This document shows positions 34,941-46,421 of a DNA stretch of 64,000 nt, piece by piece. Where the stretch lies: NCBI GenBank assembly GCA_038380435.1, contig JAWZYU010000001.1, forward strand, positions 16,410,001 through 16,474,000, given 5' to 3'. A program made the position numbers and the translations under genes. The first letter of the stretch is position 1. Each line of letters begins with the position of its first letter. This DNA is from Ryuthela nishihirai (lineage: Eukaryota > Arthropoda > Arachnida > Araneae > Heptathelidae). The notes below the pieces were generated by a model. The model did no database searches, was not told the origin of the DNA, and saw nothing but the letters and a program-made list of their open reading frames with translations.

Positions 34941-35345
34941 TTTTCGAATCTGGACAAGATGATTGCATCATCGAAGATGATGGCTGTAAGAGGATGGAAT
35001 TTTTTGGGTTCTTTTTTTTAAGTCTGGGCAAGATGATTGCATCATAATATATGATATCACATTACCCCAAATTACGCCATTTTCCAAGGACTTTCTGCAC
35101 GTTCCTGGAAAGGGGGAGGGAAAAAAGAAGTGGTGGTGATTGTTTTATTTTCTGGAAGGTTCCTTCCTGGAAGGTTCCTAGAAGGAGGAGGGAAAACGAG
35201 ATGATTGCATCATTTTTCTGGGTGTTTGACGTCACACCTGTGAGTTTCATGGTGCTTTTTGAGGAGCTCTCTTCCGGTGATCGTCGCCGTATCCCATCAT
35301 CTTGGAGACTTTTCATGCCCTGAGGGATCCTATAGTGCTGTACCA
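34940..35345 (-). repeat. Dispersed repeat R21, copy 2 (inverted)
   Basis: The reverse complement aligns with 21325-21665. Within it the near-palindrome GATGATTGCATCAT occurs at about 34960, 35031 and 35201, each after an AAGATG or ACGAG context. Non-coding; family unknown. Confidence 0.65.
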
Positions 35346-36622
35346 CTACTATCGTAATTACATTTCACAGATTTTTCACCTTTTCACTTTGCATTACTAT
35401 AAATAGAAACAAGAGATGCCATGAATGACGCATCATAGTTGAGGGAGCGATATATTTTGTGAAACTGAGTTATTTTTCAAGTTTTAATAAACATAGTATC
35501 GAAAACGTCTTGTAGTAGAGTTAGAGCCACGGTTGCCAATTTTTATTTTGCTAAAGAAAAGCAGTTAGGTTCAATTTGGTTCCGCAACAGACTATTTCTG
35601 GTCTACCTGGGTGTGCATAGGCCCTTCAAGGGTCTAGGTCAATCCTTATGGCTCGACATTTTCTTCCCCATTGCTGGGAATTTCTGTTTCATATGAGTTT
35701 CAAACTCTGAGATATCCGGCACCTTGTCCAAAGGAAAGTTTATCCTAGATGTCGATGAAGTGAATAAATAAATATGTTTCCTAAAACTTTGCTTTTCTTA
35801 TTTCCTTTTACCTACAATGTGTAAATATATGAAAATTTTCTATACATCAATCGTTGTCAAATTATCTTTTATAATTCAATGTATTTAAAAAATTTAAAAG
35901 TGAATGCTACGTTCTAATTATAATTTAAGTTGTATTTGTTATGCTTAGTTGCATTAAATGGAGAAAAACTGTGGATGGTTCTTTGGAATTTTGAGATATG
36001 ACAGACAGAGGCACTGCGACCTTTTCATTATCACGATAACATCTATGGGAGATGCCTGTCTTTACCTTCCTTCATCTATGGACAATCCCTCTGTTGACAA
36101 ACAACACCTCGTTTTCAAATATGAAAGCACGTTCACAAGTGGAGTTTCTCCAAAATGTAAAAATTGACATGCTGGTCAAAATTTTTAAAAATTTTCTTTC
36201 ATTTGTGACTTTTTTTAATGAAACAGGGAAACATTTTGATCCCAAGATTGCAGGAAAGACATTATTTCATAAGAAAGGACAGTTGGAATCTTTGTTATAG
36301 CCTTTTTGATATTTACTAGCGTATATTACCCGGTCTACATAGAAATGAATGTTATACGGTCCGGATAATTTGTTTTTGTTTTGCCAGCAATTTGACTCAG
36401 ATTGCTACCGAGAAATAAAAAAGGATTAATTTATTGTAGCCCTGAACTTCCTCTTTCAACCATTTCCAATTCTTCTTTACGAAGAACAACATTCGAAATT
36501 TCTTTAATTAAAATGAATAAGGAGTATAAGATAAGGGTTGAAAGTAAATAAGCCTTTTTTTAACTCCAAACGAAACATTTTGAACATACCTAAATACGAA
36601 GTACATAAAACCTAGTCTTAAT
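35346..36622. other. AT-rich spacer, no gene recognised
   Basis: Open plus frames at 35958-36300 show no family motif. No repeat shared with other parts of the window was seen. Confidence 0.45.
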
Positions 36623-36633
36623 GATTATGAAGA

Positions 36634-37022
36634 GTTGTTGGGTTGGTTGTTTTACCTCTGAGCGGCATTTTTTTGCACACCATGGGCTAAATGGCCAGGT
36701 CACATGGACCCCGAAGGCTCAGAGAGAAGGTTGGGGAAGGGGACCCACTGGAACAGCTGTTGGGAGACAGATGGTAGCCTCCCGTCAAGGCCATCCAGCG
36801 TGTTCTTTAACGTGCACAGGGTATGGCTCTCCCACACATGGGACCACGGCTTAACGTTCCATCCGACGGACGACAGCCTTTTCAAGCCCATCGGTATCCT
36901 CTACTGACCAGGGCAGGGAGTTTTGCGGAGATAAATCTCAATGCTGATCCAGCTGGGACTCGAACCTGGGAACTACAGATTACGAGCCTGACGCGCTACT
37001 GACTGAGCCACCCCCGCCCCAA
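36634..37022 (-). repeat. Main SINE, copy 10
   Basis: 11-bp duplication GATTATGAAGA (36623-36633, 37023-37033). Full length. Confidence 0.96.
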
Positions 37023-37033
37023 GATTATGAAGA

Positions 37034-37644
37034 AGAGTAACTAGGATATCAATAATAAGTTGTGTAAGATGAACAATAAATACCTATCTGTTTTTTCGCA
37101 AGGTAATTTCTACAATAAGCTTAATCACAATTTGACGCATTACGTACTTTTAATGCAACTTCTGTTGTAGGACTTCTGAAAAATGTTGCCCACTACTGGA
37201 CAACTCTGACTCTCATTTTTAGCATCTCGTAATATCACACTTTTAGGTCTTCTCAATTCAGTTGCATTAAAATGAATTCGGCTCTAAACGCCCGATAGCT
37301 AATTCAAACATCAGCTGTTGTCGTTTAAAAGTCGTTAAAAAAACATCCTTTTCAACCTAAGCCACTGCGTGTGTTTCTATGTTGTATGTGAAACCAAGAG
37401 AAGCCCAATGGAGCTTTTAGGTCATCTCCGTCGGTTGTTCAGTGGAGTACCTTCTTCCCTTTGAAAACAAAACGTGTAACGAAATTAAATGTATTGTCCG
37501 AAGGACATTATTTCTTACAATATTTTTAGTCTGAATGCTCTATAAAATTTTCAATAATTCATCATTGTTATCATTCTGATAGTAATAAAGGTATGTTTGG
37601 TAATTAGTTTGTGAGCAATATATAGCCACATGAAATGAAGCAAA
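37034..37644. other. Spacer, nothing recognised
   Basis: AT-rich, with no coding motif and no repeat shared elsewhere in the window. Confidence 0.5.
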
Positions 37645-37646
37645 TA

Positions 37647-38267
37647 CAGGGTGATCAAAAAGTCTCTGTGCATCTGATGAGGAATACCTGTACCATTACA
37701 GCAAACGTTATAAGTGTGTCTAGTGCGTCTCGAGACATTTATGGACACGTGAAGGCGTTAGTGTGAAGTTAGTGGGGGAGACGCGGTCGCCTGCCTGCCA
37801 AACAGTCAGTGAGCCACATTGAGCCAAGCAGTCAGGCACTGTAGATGTGTGTTGTGGCAATAGTGTTATCTGTTGAATAGCATAAGTTCCTTGTGGAACA
37901 TGTGTTTCGGTGTAACAGAGAATACACACAAAATGTTCAACAACGATTCCAGGCACAGTTTCCCGAAACCAAAGTGCCCCATCTGGCATCACGCCCAGAT
38001 CTGGTAGGCCATCAATACTGACAGAGGATAAAATGCAGAATATCGCAGACCGCATGCTCCGAAGCCCGAAAAACTACATCAGGAGGTTGTCACAGCAGGT
38101 TGGTGTTTCATATGGCACAGCCATTACGGCGATAAAAAAAACTCCTAGTCCTACACCTTTACAAATCAGATCCGTTCATGAATTGAAACCTGCCGACATT
38201 ATCGTAATTGTACAGGTACGAATCTTTCATTTCTTATCAGATGCACAGCGACTTTTTGATCACCCTA
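37647..38267 (+). mobile_element. Mariner-group element, internally deleted
   Basis: Ends CAGGGTGATCAAAAAGTC and GACTTTTTGATCACCCTA are inverted, flanked by TA at 37645-37646 and 38268-38269. At 621 bp it has kept only the 5-prime part of a transposase: QNIADRMLRSPKNYIRRLSQ and VGVSYGTA, then IRSVHELKPAD, an HTH region of the same broad group as 1703-3165. The catalytic domain is deleted, so it could move only with enzyme supplied from elsewhere. Confidence 0.87.
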
Positions 38268-38269
38268 TA

Positions 38270-39970
38270 TAAGCAGGTTGTCAATCCCTTCTCTACGATA
38301 TAGAACACATTGAAAAAGTTCTGTTCACATGTTCTCATTCTCAGCAAGAATGAAAAGGAAAATTTCTCTGAAAATTTTTGTCTATTCTTCGAGCTAACTC
38401 TTTGTTTGTAAAAGCAGAAGTCCCTTCTGATTCCCGGTTTCTTATTTTCTTTACTGTCATCGTTGGAAGGTATCATTGGAGAGGTACGATTTGTAAAATT
38501 TTACGGAAAGTTTATGATTTAGCTATTATACAGTCTCATGCATAACAGCTAAGGGATTTTAAGTTCACCTTATATTCGGTGATTCACCATTTGTTGCACA
38601 TCTTTTATTAGATAGGAAAATTCTCTTCACATTTCTTCCCTTTTGGGGAAAAAAACTATTTTAATAAATTGATATGGCCAATAATATTTGATACATTCTC
38701 ATTCATAACTCTGGTGATTGTTTTATTTTTTCGGTTTCTCATAAACAGTGTAAAATTGTTTTATATGATGAAATAACCTTGGTCATGTGTTTGGTATTTG
38801 AACAAGCAGATTTTTATTATTCTTAATTCTGTTAAAAATAATTTCAATTTGAGATTCATTATTAATAAAATGGTCCTTCAAACTTTCTCAAAGAATCCAT
38901 AATCTCAATTTAAGAGTTCTGCATAATGTGATCATTAGAAACTGTTAATCAAATGTTTTCTGCCGCTGTATGTAACAGATGTCGTTCAAGTAGTTTAAAA
39001 TCGATCGTGTAATGTCTGAAACACGTAAAATACTTAGCAGAGATTCAAGTGAAAGATGTTGCATTTCAAGTCGTTTGATACCATAATAACACTGAGATAA
39101 ATTTCTCTCATCCACTGAAAAATGTTAGAGAATTCTCTTAAGAGCCGCAAAGTTTGTCTTCTTTACACCCATTTTCAACAGATTTAATTTATGCTTTCTA
39201 ATGCATGTACATTGCAGCGGAAGCAGCGAGGGTGTCTATTTAATTATGCATATTTTATAAACTAAAGAAGTTAATCTGATCATTAGTGATAGCTAGCTGA
39301 ATTTTAAGAAAGCATTAATTAGGATCCCATAATTTATTTTTCATTCAACAGCAACATAGTTTAAAGCACATTAATAAAAAAATGTATTAATTAAAAGTTT
39401 TACATAGAAATAAAAAAGTTATAAAACTACTTCTTCTCTATTGGATCTTCTGCATTGCCTTTTTTAAAACTTATTTCTTGTTCTTATTCATTTACGGCGC
39501 TGTCTGAGTGCTTTGATGGCTTTGGAAGTGCCTCAAGGTAATTATGCAGAACACCTGATGAAAATGTTCAAGAAAATGTTTTTTTTTTTTTGTAGGACGC
39601 TTTAACTATTTTTGCTGTCCTGGGCGAGACACGATTTACTCTCCTTCCACCTATTCACTGATTTAATTATTATTGTATAGATTATTCATATAATATTTCT
39701 TAACTAAATGTGTATATTGGCATAGGCTACTACTACCACGGTATTAGTTGAGAACTCGTCAATTTTCACTTACATTATAAATCCCAGTTGTGAAACTTCA
39801 CAAAGTTTTTTGTTTTTGCGATTTTACGCTAGTTAATGATTTATTATGGCGTTACAAGCTGGATCATGATTGCGTTTTTAGAATTCCTACTTCGTGAGAA
39901 ATTCCTCATTTTATGATTAGCAAAAATAATACTTTTGTGCTAAATTTTCAACCTTGTTAATGTCCTAACT
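38270..39970. other. Long AT-rich spacer
   Basis: No gene or shared repeat recognised. Contains a poly-T tract at about 39582-39593. Confidence 0.5.
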
Positions 39971-39980
39971 CATCCTTATA

Positions 39981-40374
39981 CATTGGAGCGGGGGTGGCTC
40001 AGTCGGTAGCGCGCCAGGCTCGTAATCTGTACTTCCCAGGTTCGAGTCCCAGCTGGGTCAGCGTTGAGATTTATCTCGGCAAAATTCCTCGCCCTGCCCA
40101 CGGTCAGTAGGGGACACCGATGGGCTTGGAAAGGCCGCCGTCCGTCGGATGGGACGTTAAGCCGTGGCCCCGTGTGCGGGAGAGCCATACCCTGTGCACA
40201 TTAAAGAACACGCTGGATGGCCTTGACGGGAGGCTATCATCTGTCTCCCAACAGCTGTACCAGTGGGTCCCTTCCCTCAACCTTCTCTGAGATTCGGGGT
40301 CCATGTGACCTGGCCATTTAGCCCATGGTGTGCAAAAAAGTGCCGCTCAGAGGTAAAACAACCCAACAACAACC
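39981..40374 (+). repeat. Main SINE, copy 11 (reference copy)
   Basis: Best copy for describing the family. A tRNA-like head has an A box TGGCTCAGTCGG (39995-40006) and a B box GGTTCGAGTCC (40039-40049), the internal pol III promoter. A body of about 280 bases follows with CGTCCGTCGGATGGGACGTT and GCACATTAAAGAACACGCTG. The end is CTCAGAGGTAAAACAACCCA plus an AAC-rich tail. The body resembles the conserved central domains of invertebrate SINE superfamilies as I recall them; this needs a database search. Flanked by CATCCTTATA (39971-39980, 40375-40384). Confidence 0.97.
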
Positions 40375-40771
40375 CATCCTTATATACCACTGGTTGAGAA
40401 TATGGTCATCAGGGATACGGTGACAATACCTTAGTACACCTGGAAAAATTGATAAAAACAATAATTTTGGATCAAAATTACAGATGCACAAAATTATATA
40501 ATATTTTTTCTAGCAATATATAAAGTTTAGTTTTTTTTTTCTCCGAAAGCATTTTTTTAGTTATTAATACAAAGAATGGTTTTGCATGTATTTTTAAGTA
40601 AAAAATAAAACTTTCTTTTTTCTTCTTTCGGTTTGTTTTCGCGAATCCTTAGTTATATTAGGGTATCATATATTACATAAATATATAATAATACATATCG
40701 AAATTAGTAAAACCCAATTTGGATTTCGCGTAAAATAAAAGTACTGAGCATGCACGTTTGAAATTTTCTAG

Positions 40772-41159
40772 GTTGTTGGGTTGGGTTGTTTTACCTCTGA
40801 GCAGCACTTTTTTGCACACCATGGGGTAAATGGCCAGGTCACATGGACCCCGAAGGCTCAGAGAAGGTTGGGGGAGGGGACCCACTGGAATAGTTGTTGG
40901 GAGACAGATGGTAGCCTCCCGTCAAGGCCATCCAGCGTGTTCTTTAACGTGCACAGGGTATGGCTCTTCCGCACACGGGGCCACGGTTTAACGTCCCATC
41001 CGACGGACGGCGGCCTTTCCAAGCCCATCGGTGTCTCTTACTGACCGTGGGCAGGGCGGGAAATTTTTGCGGAGATAAATCGCTGACCCAGGTGGGACTC
41101 GAACCTGGGAACTGCAGATTACGAGCCTGGCGCGCTACGGACTGAGCCACCCCCGCCCC
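40772..41159 (-). repeat. Main SINE, copy 12
   Basis: 13-bp duplication TGAAATTTTCTAG (40759-40771, 41160-41172). A short deletion (TCTCAA) is present after GATAAA in the promoter-proximal part. Confidence 0.97.
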
Positions 41160-41289
41160 TGAAATTTTCTAGATATAAACATATAAGTGTTGACGTTAAG
41201 AGAAATACTGCTACCATATTGTATATATTTACAGAGATTTTGATTCTGTCAATCAAAAAAAGATATGCATTAGGAATAAGTGGTAGCTA

Positions 41290-42660
41290 CTAAGTTTGTT
41301 TCGTTTCTTATCTACCTAATAGGATACAAAGAGTGAAAATAGATAATATTTGTAATAAGTTTTGAACAGTAGAAACAGGCAATCCTCAAAGTTCAGTTTT
41401 TGAACCAATTTTATTTTTTGTCTGTGTTGATGATTTTTGTTCGCTTAAAATTAATGGTAGGTTAAATTAGTTTTGCAGATATACTGCATTATTATATATT
41501 TACTGATAACAGTTGTGAATTAAAATATATACTGAAGACGATCTAATTGAATTAAATAAATGGCTTTATGTTAATATGGAATATTAGAAAAACTAAATTT
41601 ATTCTATTTGAAATACAAATAGAATTCTGGAGCTTACTATTAATGTGTACTCAATCCCTTGTGATAAATATAGATATGACAGGTGTACTTGTGGAGAAAT
41701 AGAAGAGATTTTTTGTTCATGAATATCTGGGAATGTTTCTTGACAGCAACTTGAAATGAATAACCGTATAGTCTTCGTAAACAAATTACGTTGTATTTTA
41801 TTTCGATTCTAAAAAATTAGACAACTTTGTGTTTAAAATTTTTAAGAATACTATATTATGCTTCAATTTATTCTAAGATATGATTAAGTGAATTCATTTG
41901 TGATGGATTACATAAAAGTGATGCTATAAAATAATGTAATAAATAAATATAGTAATAAGTAAAATTACACAAAGTTAGACATAGCATAATTCACAATAGA
42001 ATTGAAAAAAAATCACTTTATAGTTATTATTATTATTATTAGGCAAACTATGTCATAATTAATGGGGTGTTTAATGTTAGACAATTATATTTGTTACTAA
42101 CGTTAATATTTTTATTTTAAGATGAGATAGATATCGAACCTCAATATAGAAAATTAAGGCGTTACGGCCATCCTTTCGAGTTTTAAAACTAAAAAGGAAT
42201 ATTGACTGTATCATTAGTGAATAGGATATTTCATTTATTTGATGTTAGCTTGAAAAATGAAAAATTATTTGATGTTTTTAAAAAAAATATTCAAAAGAAT
42301 ATTTACTGGATTTCAACGACTGCGAAATGTTTTTAAATTTTATTTGAATTCGTTCGGTTTTAAACTAATACATATATGTCACAATTTTTTAATTGAAACA
42401 CAATTTAAATTTAAAAGCTTATAAGCTGTGAGTCTTACTGTTTGATTAGTATTAAGAAGTTATGTTCTTTATCTGGTTTAAATATGTAATAAAGGTACTA
42501 CTGCGTTGAATAAACATTTTCAGTGTTTATTGTAACATGAACATGTATCACAACCCCTTGGTACAAAATGTAAGGGTCATAATTTGTTTTATGTTGTTTT
42601 CTATTATAATTTTATTATCACTTTGTTCTAGTTGAATAAAAAAATATTATTATATAATAG
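41290..42660 (+). pseudogene. Non-LTR retrotransposon (LINE) reverse transcriptase, decayed
   Basis: The plus strand reads, with stops and frameshifts, KRIQRVKIDNIC, then PQSSVFEPILFFVCVDDFCS and LKINGRL. This is the reverse transcriptase pattern GVPQGSVLGPILFLIYINDL, followed by a decayed FADDTALL block (FCRYTALL) in which the catalytic DD is lost. ELNKWLYVNM follows. Further on, LSEFICDGLHKSDAIK resembles the post-RT region of Jockey/CR1-type LINEs. The region ends in an AT-rich stretch near 42650. It is the only LINE-like sequence seen, and I cannot tell whether it shares a tail with the SINEs. Confidence 0.6.
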
Positions 42661-42712
42661 AAATCAATCAAGTGCCTTTGGCACCTGTTGATTTTTAGTC
42701 AGTCACTCCAAC

Positions 42713-42815
42713 ACCTGTTTGAACTCGATTCAAAAATTCGATTTCCTGTTTGAACTCGATTCAAAAATTAGAGGAATTGCAGTAATATGCAAATTCCTCT
42801 AATTTTTGAGTTTAC
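42713..42815. repeat. Direct plus inverted repeat cluster
   Basis: CCTGTTTGAACTCGATTC with AAAAATT occurs twice (about 42713-42737, 42747-42771). It is followed by the inverted pair AAAAATTAGAGGAATTGCA / TGCAAATTCCTCTAATTTTT around the loop GTAATA. Confidence 0.85.
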
Positions 42816-42977
42816 CACCTGAAATAGCCCGATTAACTTTCAGCTCTCCAGAAGTGGTACATAAAAATCTGACTTTTAACTTCTTAGGACACATTGCATC
42901 ACAATGGGGCATAATATTTGAGATCTACAACTCAAAATGCTCCCAGGAATCAGTTTTTCGCCCTATAGCAGTATATA

Positions 42978-44441
42978 CAGGGTGATTCAGTTAAGCGTGT
43001 ACAAACTTCTGAGAGGGGTAGGTTGAACAAAGACGAATCGGAATCATATAGCAAATCAGGGTCGGTAACGGCATCTTCACACGGAAGATGGCGTTGTTCG
43101 ACGTGGTAGATGGCAATGTACGTCCGCGGGAATGCAAAACGTCCTCGCAGGTAACCATCATTCGCGAACCGTCCACAGAGGTAGTAGGATGGCCGATATG
43201 CATCTCGCATACGGGCTGCGGACTGCAACGGGCGAGCAGCTGTGCGCGTGTAGCAAGAACAGTACCCGATGAGGCATACTCCCAACCACTAGATGTTTGC
43301 ACGGCTACATCAGAGGTTATGTGACACTGGTTATTTCCAGAGACCTTCCAGGAGTCGGGAACGAGGGGCACGGACCCCTGACATGGAGGAGAATGTGCTA
43401 CGTCATACAAAAGACACTCCAAGTGCCAGTACTCAAGCAATCGCCCACCGGGTCAGTCTTTCCCAATCCACCGTATGGAAGATTATGCACGATATCCAAT
43501 TGCATTCGCATCATGTGCAGTACGTCCAGACACTGAAACCTGAGGATTACCCACAACGCATTGCATTTGTGCAATAGTACCTGCAGAAGAGTGCGGCAGA
43601 ACCCCAATTTCCTGCTTCTGTGCTGTTCACAGACGAGGCATGCTTTACACGGGAAGGTAGCTTCAATGCACATAACGCGCATGCATGGGCGGTGGAGAAC
43701 CTCCATGCTACACGAACATGTGCAGCACAAAACCGTTTTGCTGTAAATGTTTGGTCCGGCATTGTCGGGGACCACTTAATAGGCCCATTCCTCATGCCTG
43801 TTAGTCTGGACGGAAGGAGTTACCGGATATTTCTGGAGGACGTCTTGCAAGAAATTTTGGAAGAACAACAGGTCCTTCAGTCGCTGCGCCGTGCAATGTG
43901 GTTCCAGCACGATGGGGCCCCCGCCCATTTCAGCCATGAAGTCCGTCAACACTTATGCGTGACATTTGGACAACAGTGGATAGGGCATGGTGGTCCCGTT
44001 CATTGGCCTGCAAGATCGCCGGACCTATCATGCCTTGATTACTTCTTCTGGGGTTACATCAAAGGACTGGTGTTCACACACCCGTTGAAAGGGCTGAGGA
44101 CCTTGTCGCACGCATCTCCGTAGCTACGTCGGAAGTCCGAGACATGCCAGGAATCTTTCAGAATATATGTGATTCCATGCGCCGACGATGTCAGGCCTGT
44201 GTTCAGCTCTGGTCGCAACTTCGAACACCTTCTGTGACATCTGTGCTTTTCGCAAATGTACCTATTGTGATTAATAAAAAGCATTTTGTTCACTTACGTG
44301 CTGCCTTTTCATTCACGTCCTCTCTGTACACTAGCACATGCTGATGCCGTTACCGACCCTGCATTGCTATAAGATTCTGATTCGTCTTTGTGCCACCTAC
44401 CCCTCTCAGACGTTTGTACACGGTTAACTGAATCACCCTGT
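42978..44441 (+). mobile_element. Mariner-group DNA transposon with long TIRs, second copy
   Basis: TA at 42976-42977 and 44442-44443. Ends CAGGGTGATTCAGTTAAGCG and the inverted CAGGGTGATTCAGTTAACCG extend inward through GAGAGGGGTAGGT and AAAGACGAATC for more than 60 bases. Same group as 1703-3165 but a distinct subfamily by end sequence. Confidence 0.93.
43190..44237 (+). pseudogene. Mariner-group transposase, few lesions
   Basis: Begins MADMHLAYGLRTATG (as in 1898-2969), continues MFARLHQRL, an HTH with STQAIAHRVSLSQSTVWKIM, then VLFTDEACFTREGSFNAHNA (first D), WFQHDGAPAHFSHEV (second D) and ARSPDLSCLDYFFWGYIKGL (third D). It ends SSGRNFEHLL with a stop at 44235-44237. By my count 36 residues lie between the second and third D. 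Lesions include a stop at about 43577, a frame change near 44090 and one near 44205. The catalytic core 43620-44123 is fully open. Confidence 0.9.
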
Positions 44442-44477
44442 ATCTATATATTTATATATACACATACATATAAATAT

Positions 44478-44830
44478 ATATATCTGGACTTTGACCTCGA
44501 AGAACCTATCGCAACCAAAATTCAACAACATTTCTAAAATCTACTACCCATAACATCCAGGAACCAATTTTCAGCAATCTAACATCGATATATCTAAAGT
44601 TGCTTTTGACCTCGAATCCGAAATTTCTTAACAATTCCTACATCTACAGTCCGAAACATCCCCAGGCACCAATCTCCCGTTTATAGTACTGATAGATCAA
44701 TGTTTGACCTCTACGTGACCTCTCTTTGACCTTGAATCAAAGGTCAGATTTCGTATTTTTCTTGAGATCTAAGATCCGGTTTAGTCCTAGGTACAGTACA
44801 AATTTGCAGAGATCTACCATTTCTGCATCA
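44478..44830 (-). repeat. AGGTCA-type tandem repeat, locus 2
   Basis: About three units of 115-120 bases, each with TTTTGACCTCGAA-like starts. TGACCT occurs at 44705, 44716 and 44727, exactly 11 bases apart, with the opposite strand word AGGTCA at 44741. Homologous to 51005-51330 in inverse orientation. Confidence 0.75.
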
Positions 44831-45179
44831 TAGTTAGAATTAGCGTGATCCCCCGTAAGTCGTCAGTTAGCCAGTCAGCCGTCAATCACTCAAAATATTC
44901 TACATACTTGTGAGATGCATGATTGCTCTATTTTTGCAATTGCGCTCATTAATGAATGGTCCGAAATAAATATTTATGTCTTGACACATTGATTTGTTTC
45001 TTCCTTCCCTCCCCCTCCCCCTCCTGAAAAAATCCTGCTGACGTCGGTGATTAAGAACCTCTCTGTGATGGGATGTTGTTGTTTTTTTTTGTAAAATACA
45101 CGTTGTAGTAATTTACGGTGTATTATGTTAAAAGGCTTAGAGCTATTAATGGGCATTACAATTATTTCCCTATCCACTG

Positions 45180-45572
45180 GGGCGGGGTGGCTCAGTCGGT
45201 AGCGCGCCAGGCTCGTAATCTGTAGTTCCCAGGTTCGAGTCCCAGCTGATGGGGCGTTGAGATTTATCTCCGCAAAAATTCCCCGCCTTGCCCACGGTCA
45301 GTAGGGGACACCGATGGGCTTGGAAAGGCCGCCGTCCGTCGGATGGGACGTTAAGCCGTGGCCCCGTGTGCGGGAAAGCCATACCCTGTGCACGTTAAAG
45401 AACACGCTGGATGGCCTTGACGGGAGGCTACCATCTGTCTCCCAACAGCTGTTCCAGTGGGTCCCCTCCCCCAACCTTCTCTGAGCCTTCGGGGTCCATG
45501 TGACCTGGCCATTAAGCCCATGGTGTGCAAAAAAGTGCCGTTCAGAGGTAAAACAACCCAACACAACAACAA
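45180..45572 (+). repeat. Main SINE, copy 13
   Basis: 12-bp duplication CCCTATCCACTG (45168-45179, 45573-45584). Ends with an AACACAACAACAA tail. Confidence 0.97.
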
Positions 45573-46021
45573 CCCTATCCACTGATGACTATCCATCCCA
45601 TAAGCAAATGGTGGCTCTGTTTTCATTACATCAGGAATTCTTAACTATTTACTGAAGGTGAGCTACATTTAAAATTCAAAACTCTATGGCCAGTCACATA
45701 CAATATGTACGATAGGTAAAATATTAAAAATACTTCTAAAACGCTTATTTTATTTTTTTTAATTTGAATCTACATTGTAAAAATTCGCATTAATTAAAAG
45801 AGGCCAAGCAAATTTAACGTGATGTTTAATTCTACATGTTATCAGTTAGTTTTTTGTACTCCAGTATACATGAAGAATATGATTTTGCTTTTGAACACCA
45901 TTCGACAGATACGGGTGACTCGTGAGTTACCTGTTGGGTATGCATTGGTTACTCATGCAATGGATTATGGATGTAAGTCCCTAAATCATCTTAACACCTC
46001 CCAGATTATATGCATCATCAT

Positions 46022-46408
46022 TTGGGTTGGGTTGTTTTACTTCTAAGCGGCACTTTTTTGCACACCATGGGCTAAATGGCCAGGTCACATGGACCCCGAA
46101 GGCTCAGAGAAGGTTGGGGGAGGGGACCCACTGGAACAGTTGTTGGAAGCCAGATGGTGGCTTCCCGTCAAGGCCATCCAGCGTGTTCTTTAACGTGCAC
46201 AGGGTATGGCTCTCCCGCACACGGGGCCACGGCTTAACGTCCCATCCGACGGACGGCGGCCTTTCCAAACCCATCGGTGTCCCCTACTAACCGTAGGCAG
46301 GGCGGGGAATTTTGCGGAGATAAATCTCAACGCGACCCAGCTGGGACTCGAACCTGGGAAGTACAGATTACGAGCCTGGCGCGCTACCGACTGAGCCACC
46401 CCCGCCCC
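46022..46408 (-). repeat. Main SINE, copy 14
   Basis: 13-bp duplication TATGCATCATCAT (46009-46021, 46409-46421). Full length. Confidence 0.97.
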
Positions 46409-46421
46409 TATGCATCATCAT

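Noticed and set aside
35051..35346. Overlapping 90-94 codon frames as a host exon
   Set aside because: The region is a copy of a dispersed non-coding repeat also found at 21325-21665, where the frame is not kept.
43398..43795. Minus-strand frames overlapping the mariner
   Set aside because: Antisense shadows of the plus-strand transposase, which carries the family motifs.
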